A DNA stretch of 9,247 bases, taken from assembly GCA_964629975.1 (NCBI GenBank), contig CAZVUN010000116.1, forward strand, positions 1 through 9,247, in the 5' to 3' direction. The position numbers and the translations under genes were made by a program. Positions 7,295-9,247 of the stretch are shown piece after piece (position 1 is the stretch's first letter; each line of letters opens with the position of its first letter). Source of the DNA: G020354085 sp964629975. Its GTDB lineage: Bacteria > Pseudomonadota > Gammaproteobacteria > Acidiferrobacterales > Sulfurifustaceae. Under the pieces are notes generated by a model that had not been told where the DNA came from, did no database searches, and was given only the letters and a program-made list of their open reading frames with translations.

Positions 7295-7312
7295 GCGCGA
7301 ATCGTCTAGCGT
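7284..7312 (+). promoter_or_regulatory. Candidate sigma-70 promoter of bpt
   Basis: TTGACC (7284-7289; 5 of 6 to TTGACA) lies exactly 17 bases before TAGCGT (7307-7312; matches TATAAT at positions 1, 2 and 6). It is the best promoter-like pair in the gap between ppsA and bpt, and would give a leader of roughly 30 bases before the ATG at 7349. Confidence 0.45.
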
Positions 7313-7319
7313 TGTCGGC

Positions 7320-7343
7320 AAGCGCGCCGGGAAGCGCGCCGCG
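7320..7343 (+). repeat. 12-base tandem duplication in the bpt leader, able to form a hairpin
   Basis: AAGCGCGCCG occurs at 7320-7329 and again at 7332-7341, a period of 12. Because GCGCGC is self-complementary, 7322-7327 can pair with 7334-7339, leaving the loop CGGGAA, which contains the only purine-rich, weakly Shine-Dalgarno-like bases before bpt. It may be a simple slippage duplication or may affect bpt translation. Confidence 0.4.
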
Positions 7344-7348
7344 TCGCG

Positions 7349-8062
7349 ATGAGCCGCCAGCAGAAGACACCCGAAATCTTCGTGTCGATGCCGCACCCGT
7401 GCAGCTACCTGCCCGGGCGCATCGCCACCACGCTGTTCGTCGACCCGCGCGAGCCGCTCGATGCCGAGAAGTTCGCACATTTCATGCGCATCGGCTTTCG
7501 GCGCAGCGGCGATCTGGTCTACCGCCCGCACTGTCGCGAGTGCCAGGAATGTGTGCCGGTACGCATCCCGGTGGCGCGTTTCACGCCGAACCGCGCACAG
7601 CGGCGTGTGTGGCGGCGCAACCGCGACCTGCACGTGCAGCCCTGTCCCGCCATCTTCAAGGCGGAGCACTTCGAGCTCTACCAGCGCTACCAGCACGCGC
7701 GCCATCCGGGCGGCGGCATGGACGATCCGGACCCGCAGAAATACATCGCCTTCCTCGCCAGCCGCCAGATCGAGACCGTGTTCTACGAGATGCACCTGGC
7801 GCGGCAGCTGCTCGCGGTGGCGGTGGTCGATCACCTGCCGGACGGTCTGAGCGCGGTCTACACCTTCTACGATCCGCAGCAGGCGGCGCGCAGCCTCGGC
7901 ACCTACGCCATCCTGTGGCAGGTCGAGCAGGCGCGCGCACTGCGCCTGCCGTGGGTGTACCTCGGCTACTGGATCGCCACCAGCCCCAAGATGGCCTACA
8001 AGTCGGCTTTCCGCCCGCTCGAGGCCTACGTCCACAGCCACTGGGTCACGCTCACCCGCTAG
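7349..8062 (+). CDS. bpt: Aspartate/glutamate leucyltransferase (arginyltransferase-family, N-end rule)
   Basis: Bacterial members of the ATE/Bpt family transfer leucine from Leu-tRNA to proteins with N-terminal Asp or Glu, marking them for ClpS/ClpAP degradation in the cytoplasm. The 237-residue product is normal length. It has the N-terminal PHPCSYLPGR (Cys18) and YRPHCRECQECVPVRIPV (Cys62, 65, 68), the cysteine-containing ATE N-domain, and then the GNAT-like C-domain with VYTFYDPQQAARSLGTYAIL and VYLGYWIATSPKMAYKSAF. The assignment as leucyl- rather than arginyl-transferase rests on it being a short bacterial protein of the Bpt type. The start is ATG 7349; there is no good Shine-Dalgarno, and the leader has a tandem repeat. 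In many gammaproteobacteria the order is aat-bpt-infA-clpA; here bpt is two genes from infA and neither aat nor clpA is adjacent. Confidence 0.93.
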   Translation: MSRQQKTPEIFVSMPHPCSYLPGRIATTLFVDPREPLDAEKFAHFMRIGFRRSGDLVYRPHCRECQECVPVRIPVARFTPNRAQRRVWRRNRDLHVQPCPAIFKAEHFELYQRYQHARHPGGGMDDPDPQKYIAFLASRQIETVFYEMHLARQLLAVAVVDHLPDGLSAVYTFYDPQQAARSLGTYAILWQVEQARALRLPWVYLGYWIATSPKMAYKSAFRPLEAYVHSHWVTLTR

Positions 8063-8289
8063 GACGCTGACGGCGGCAAGCATCGCGCAGCGCCCGGCGC
8101 GCGGGTGGTGCACATGCCGGCCGCTTCGTGGCCTTCCGGCGCTCGCGCGGCGAAGCGCTGTCTTGGCCTTCCCGGGGCGCAATGCGTGCCTCCGGGTCGC
8201 GCACCCGGGCTGCGGACCGGCCCGATTGCAGGGAGGCAGGAGTCAGGTAACGCGGGGCGCAGTTGCCGCGCGCACCCTCGACCCTGACG
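8063..8289. other. Gene-poor GC-rich spacer with potential RNA structure
   Basis: No convincing gene lies between bpt and the next promoter. An open frame from GTG 8105 to 8287 encodes a Pro/Arg/Gly/Ala-rich peptide without a Shine-Dalgarno and is judged spurious. The spacer contains CCGGGT (8192-8197) pairing with ACCCGG (8203-8208) over a 5-base loop, GCTTCG (8123-8128) pairing with CGAAGC (8151-8156) across 22 bases, and a direct repeat TGGCCTTCC at 8129-8137 and 8164-8172. No tRNA or recognised small RNA is visible. The first hairpin may help terminate bpt, but no T-run follows. Confidence 0.45.
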
Positions 8290-8323
8290 GCGTCACATTC
8301 TCGTCACCCCCCACGCCTAGCAT
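8290..8323 (+). promoter_or_regulatory. PhoB-box-like direct repeat with -10 element upstream of the small hypothetical gene
   Basis: CGTCAC at 8291-8296 is repeated at 8302-8307, a period of exactly 11, separated by ATTCT. Ten bases after the second copy is TAGCAT (8318-8323), a fair -10 box, and no good -35 box exists. This geometry (two TGTCAY-like half-sites 11 apart, then 10 bases to the -10) is that of PhoB-activated promoters such as E. coli phoA. Each seven-base half-site matches CTGTCAC at 5 positions, the consensus T being C in both. Regulation by phosphate is inference. Confidence 0.42.
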
Positions 8324-8370
8324 GACAGCCGGGTGACTCGTATTTCCGCAATTTCGCCGGAATTCCCCGC

Positions 8371-8376
8371 AGGAGG
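8371..8376 (+). promoter_or_regulatory. Shine-Dalgarno deciding the start at 8384
   Basis: A perfect AGGAGG ends 7 bases before ATG 8384, which is ideal spacing. A second site, GGGAGGA (8434-8440), lies 3 bases before the in-frame ATG 8444, so a shorter product from the same frame is possible. Confidence 0.65.
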
Positions 8377-8383
8377 GCCTGGC

Positions 8384-8680
8384 ATGCGCATTGCTACGTC
8401 TCTAGCCGAACAGGGCATTTCCATGACGGGCGAGGGAGGACCGATGCTCAGTTACCTCTATCGGCTGGTGCACAGCTTCAAGCGCGAACACGGGTGCGAG
8501 CCCAACCGCGTCTACCTGAACGAGGGACACTACCGGCAGCTGGCCGACAGCCTTCCCGGGATGAAAAGCGACGACGAAATCGCGCGCTTCCTGGCGATGG
8601 AAATCGTCATCGCGAGCGAGCTGCTGCACCCGGACGTGGCACTGATCACCACCGCCCCGCGCGCCGCCTTGCGCGCCTGA
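8384..8680 (+). CDS. Small conserved-looking hypothetical protein (98 residues)
   Basis: I cannot assign a function. From ATG 8384 the product is 98 residues and, apart from a Gly-containing N-terminal 20, reads as a compact soluble domain: MLSYLYRLVHSFKREHG, then EPNRVYLNEGHYRQLADSLP, an acidic turn, then ARFLAMEIVIASELLHPDVAL. Short proteins with this HG-x-x-PN-x-x-YLN...MEIVI...HP pattern look familiar to me from gammaproteobacterial genomes as uncharacterised conserved proteins, but I cannot name a family. There is no signal peptide, membrane helix or cysteine motif (a single Cys). Internal ATGs at 8423 and 8444 are alternative starts; the sequence most likely to be conserved begins at 8444. 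A PhoB-like box and -10 lie 60-95 bases upstream, so this gene probably has its own promoter. It interrupts the usual bpt-infA neighbourhood. Confidence 0.7.
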   Translation: MRIATSLAEQGISMTGEGGPMLSYLYRLVHSFKREHGCEPNRVYLNEGHYRQLADSLPGMKSDDEIARFLAMEIVIASELLHPDVALITTAPRAALRA

Positions 8681-8713
8681 CGACCCGCTGCGCCTTCGCC
8701 CACGGCAGCGCGC

Positions 8714-8742
8714 TTTACGCCCGCGCGCGAGTGCGGCATCAT
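8714..8742 (+). promoter_or_regulatory. Candidate sigma-70 promoter of infA
   Basis: TTTACG (8714-8719; 4 of 6 to TTGACA) is 17 bases from CATCAT (8737-8742; 4 of 6 to TATAAT). It lies in the gap after the hypothetical gene and predicts a leader of nearly 60 bases ahead of the infA start. Confidence 0.45.
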
Positions 8743-8753
8743 ACGCGCCCCAA

Positions 8754-8775
8754 TTTCCGCACCTGCCCGCGGAAA
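8754..8775 (+). promoter_or_regulatory. Perfect hairpin in the infA leader
   Basis: TTTCCGC (8754-8760) and GCGGAAA (8769-8775) form a perfect 7-base-pair stem with an 8-base loop. It sits just after the predicted transcription start and about 30 bases before the infA start codon. It is not followed by a T-run, so an operator or a stabilising or regulatory 5' hairpin is more likely than a terminator. Confidence 0.4.
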
Positions 8776-8806
8776 CATTCGTACAGGCGCGTTACCGAGG
8801 TCAATC

Positions 8807-9025
8807 TTGGCGAAAGAAGAAGGACTGGAAATGGAGGGGACCGTGATCGACACGCTCCCCAATACGCTGTTTCGCGTGAAGCTCGACAACGGCCATGTGG
8901 TCACTGCCCACATCTCGGGCAAGATGCGCAAGCACTACATCCGCATCCTGACCGGCGACCGCGTCAACGTACAGCTCACCCCCTACGACCTCACCAAGGG
9001 CCGCATCGTCTTTCGCGCGCGCTGA
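8807..9025 (+). CDS. infA: Translation initiation factor IF-1 (TTG start)
   Basis: IF-1 binds the 30S A site and works with IF-2 and IF-3 in start selection. The 72-residue product aligns along its whole length with proteobacterial IF-1: MAKEEGLEMEGTVIDTLPN, FRVKLDNGHVVTAHISGKMR, KHYIRILTGDRVNVQLTPYD and LTKGRIVFRAR, a single OB-fold. Starting at TTG 8807 gives exactly the family's usual 72 residues and the conserved MAKE N-terminus; the next in-frame ATG (8831) would remove eight conserved residues. GAGG at 8797-8800 with 6 bases of spacing is a moderate Shine-Dalgarno. A TTG start is unusual for such a highly expressed essential gene. In many gammaproteobacteria infA neighbours bpt/aat and clpA; here the downstream gene is convergent and unrelated. 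Confidence 0.96.
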   Translation: MAKEEGLEMEGTVIDTLPNTLFRVKLDNGHVVTAHISGKMRKHYIRILTGDRVNVQLTPYDLTKGRIVFRAR

Positions 9026-9027
9026 CG

Positions 9028-9052
9028 GGCGCGCCACCGGCAGCGCGCCGGT
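9028..9052 (+). terminator. Two overlapping alternative hairpins just after infA
   Basis: Three bases after the stop, GGCGCGC (9028-9034) can pair with GCGCGCC (9043-9049) over an 8-base loop. Alternatively ACCGGC (9036-9041) pairs with GCCGGT (9047-9052) over a 5-base loop. The two cannot form together. The second is followed by ATTCCGGCCTTTG, a weak T-containing stretch. Probably contributes to infA termination. Confidence 0.45.
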
Positions 9053-9084
9053 ATTCCGGCCTTTGACCTGGATGCAAAGAACGG

Positions 9085-9116
9085 GTGGCCCCGACCGCAG
9101 CAGCGGCCGGGGCCAC
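9085..9116. terminator. Strong hairpin between convergent genes, probable bidirectional terminator
   Basis: GTGGCCCCG (9085-9093) pairs perfectly with CGGGGCCAC (9108-9116). After one A/C mismatch, CCGC (9095-9098) pairs with GCGG (9103-9106) around the loop AGCA, giving 13 pairs in total. Read on the minus strand the stem is followed by CCGTTCTTTGC, a modest T-rich run, so it fits best as the terminator of the minus-strand gene while also blocking read-through from infA. Confidence 0.7.
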
Positions 9117-9139
9117 AAGCGAGCGCCCTTCTCCTCGGC

Positions 9140-9247
9140 CTAGAAGATCGCCGTCAGCTGAATCCCGTAGCGATCTTCAATGCCTTTCAGATTGGCATTG
9201 GGGTTGCCGGCACCCGCGCCGCTCGGATCGAAGTTGACCGCCTCGAT
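9140..9247 (-). CDS. C-terminus of a probable outer-membrane beta-barrel protein (partial)
   Basis: The minus-strand frame is open from the window edge at 9247 to the stop TAG at 9140-9142, giving the last 35 residues. They include EAVNFDPSGAGAG, a Gly/Asn-rich loop-like part, and NLKGIEDRYGIQLTAIF. Ending in an alternating hydrophobic strand with a terminal Phe is the C-terminal signature recognised by the BAM machinery in outer-membrane barrels such as porins. The specific family cannot be told from this piece. It is convergent with infA and separated from it by the hairpin at 9085-9116. A soluble protein ending in Phe by chance is possible. Confidence 0.55.
   Translation of the reverse strand: MEAVNFDPSGAGAGNPNANLKGIEDRYGIQLTAIF

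Noticed and set aside
8240..8275. Possible sigma-54 promoter around GGTAACGCGGGGCGCAGTTGC
   Set aside because: No GG-N10-GC pair at the required spacing could be placed.
8105..8287. 60-codon open frame with GTG start after bpt
   Set aside because: No Shine-Dalgarno, low-complexity Pro/Arg/Gly/Ala composition, and no motif.
8333..8383. Upstream GTG 8333 as start of the small hypothetical gene
   Set aside because: It would sit about 10 bases after the predicted -10 box, has no Shine-Dalgarno, and the perfect AGGAGG points to ATG 8384.
8831..8833. ATG start for infA
   Set aside because: It would delete eight residues that are conserved in IF-1; the TTG at 8807 restores the standard 72-residue length.
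7277..9068. Exact 13-base repeat CCGGCCTTTGACC at 7277-7289 and 9056-9068, both just after genes
   Set aside because: One 13-base match is expected by chance in about 9 kb of GC-biased sequence; only the first copy has a fitting -10 box.

Overview
The window is very GC-rich, densely packed DNA from a gammaproteobacterium-like chromosome. The evidence is a gammaproteobacterial-type IF-1, a bacterial leucyltransferase (bpt) close to infA as in many gammaproteobacteria, a short-form RnfC, and a C-terminal Phe on the last protein, typical of an outer-membrane barrel. The species cannot be named from sequence alone. Nothing looks like phage, an insertion sequence, a CRISPR array, a tRNA or an rRNA.

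Region 1 (1-4781) is one tightly coupled plus-strand operon. It opens with the 3' end of a gene whose product ends in a single-cluster [4Fe-4S] ferredoxin-like domain, probably the tail of a 2-oxoacid (pyruvate):ferredoxin oxidoreductase. Then follow rnfC, rnfD, rnfG, rnfE and rnfA, most joined by ATGA-type overlaps or gaps of a few bases. The last cistron overlaps the rnfA stop. It encodes a 65-residue single-helix membrane protein with a cysteine-rich tail and sits where some rnf operons carry rnfB. No rnfB is visible in the window.

Region 2 (4844-7255) is ppsA, a full-length phosphoenolpyruvate synthase with its phospho-histidine and active-site cysteine intact. If the first gene is a pyruvate:ferredoxin oxidoreductase, the neighbourhood reads as a C2/C3 carbon module. 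Rnf would exchange electrons between ferredoxin and NAD(H) using the membrane ion gradient, the oxidoreductase would interconvert acetyl-CoA + CO2 and pyruvate, and PpsA would lift pyruvate to PEP. This is inference from neighbours.

Region 3 (7256-9052) holds bpt (N-end-rule leucyltransferase), about 230 bases without a convincing gene, a small conserved-looking hypothetical gene preceded by a PhoB-box-like direct repeat at canonical promoter spacing, and infA (IF-1), which appears to start with TTG and has a hairpin leader. A strong hairpin at 9085-9116 separates infA from a convergent minus-strand gene, of which only the last 35 codons are present (probable outer-membrane barrel protein).

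The observations most worth following are the small Cys-rich membrane protein at the end of the rnf operon, the missing rnfB, the Pho-box-like promoter, and the TTG start of infA. No wholly new multi-gene system is demonstrated here.
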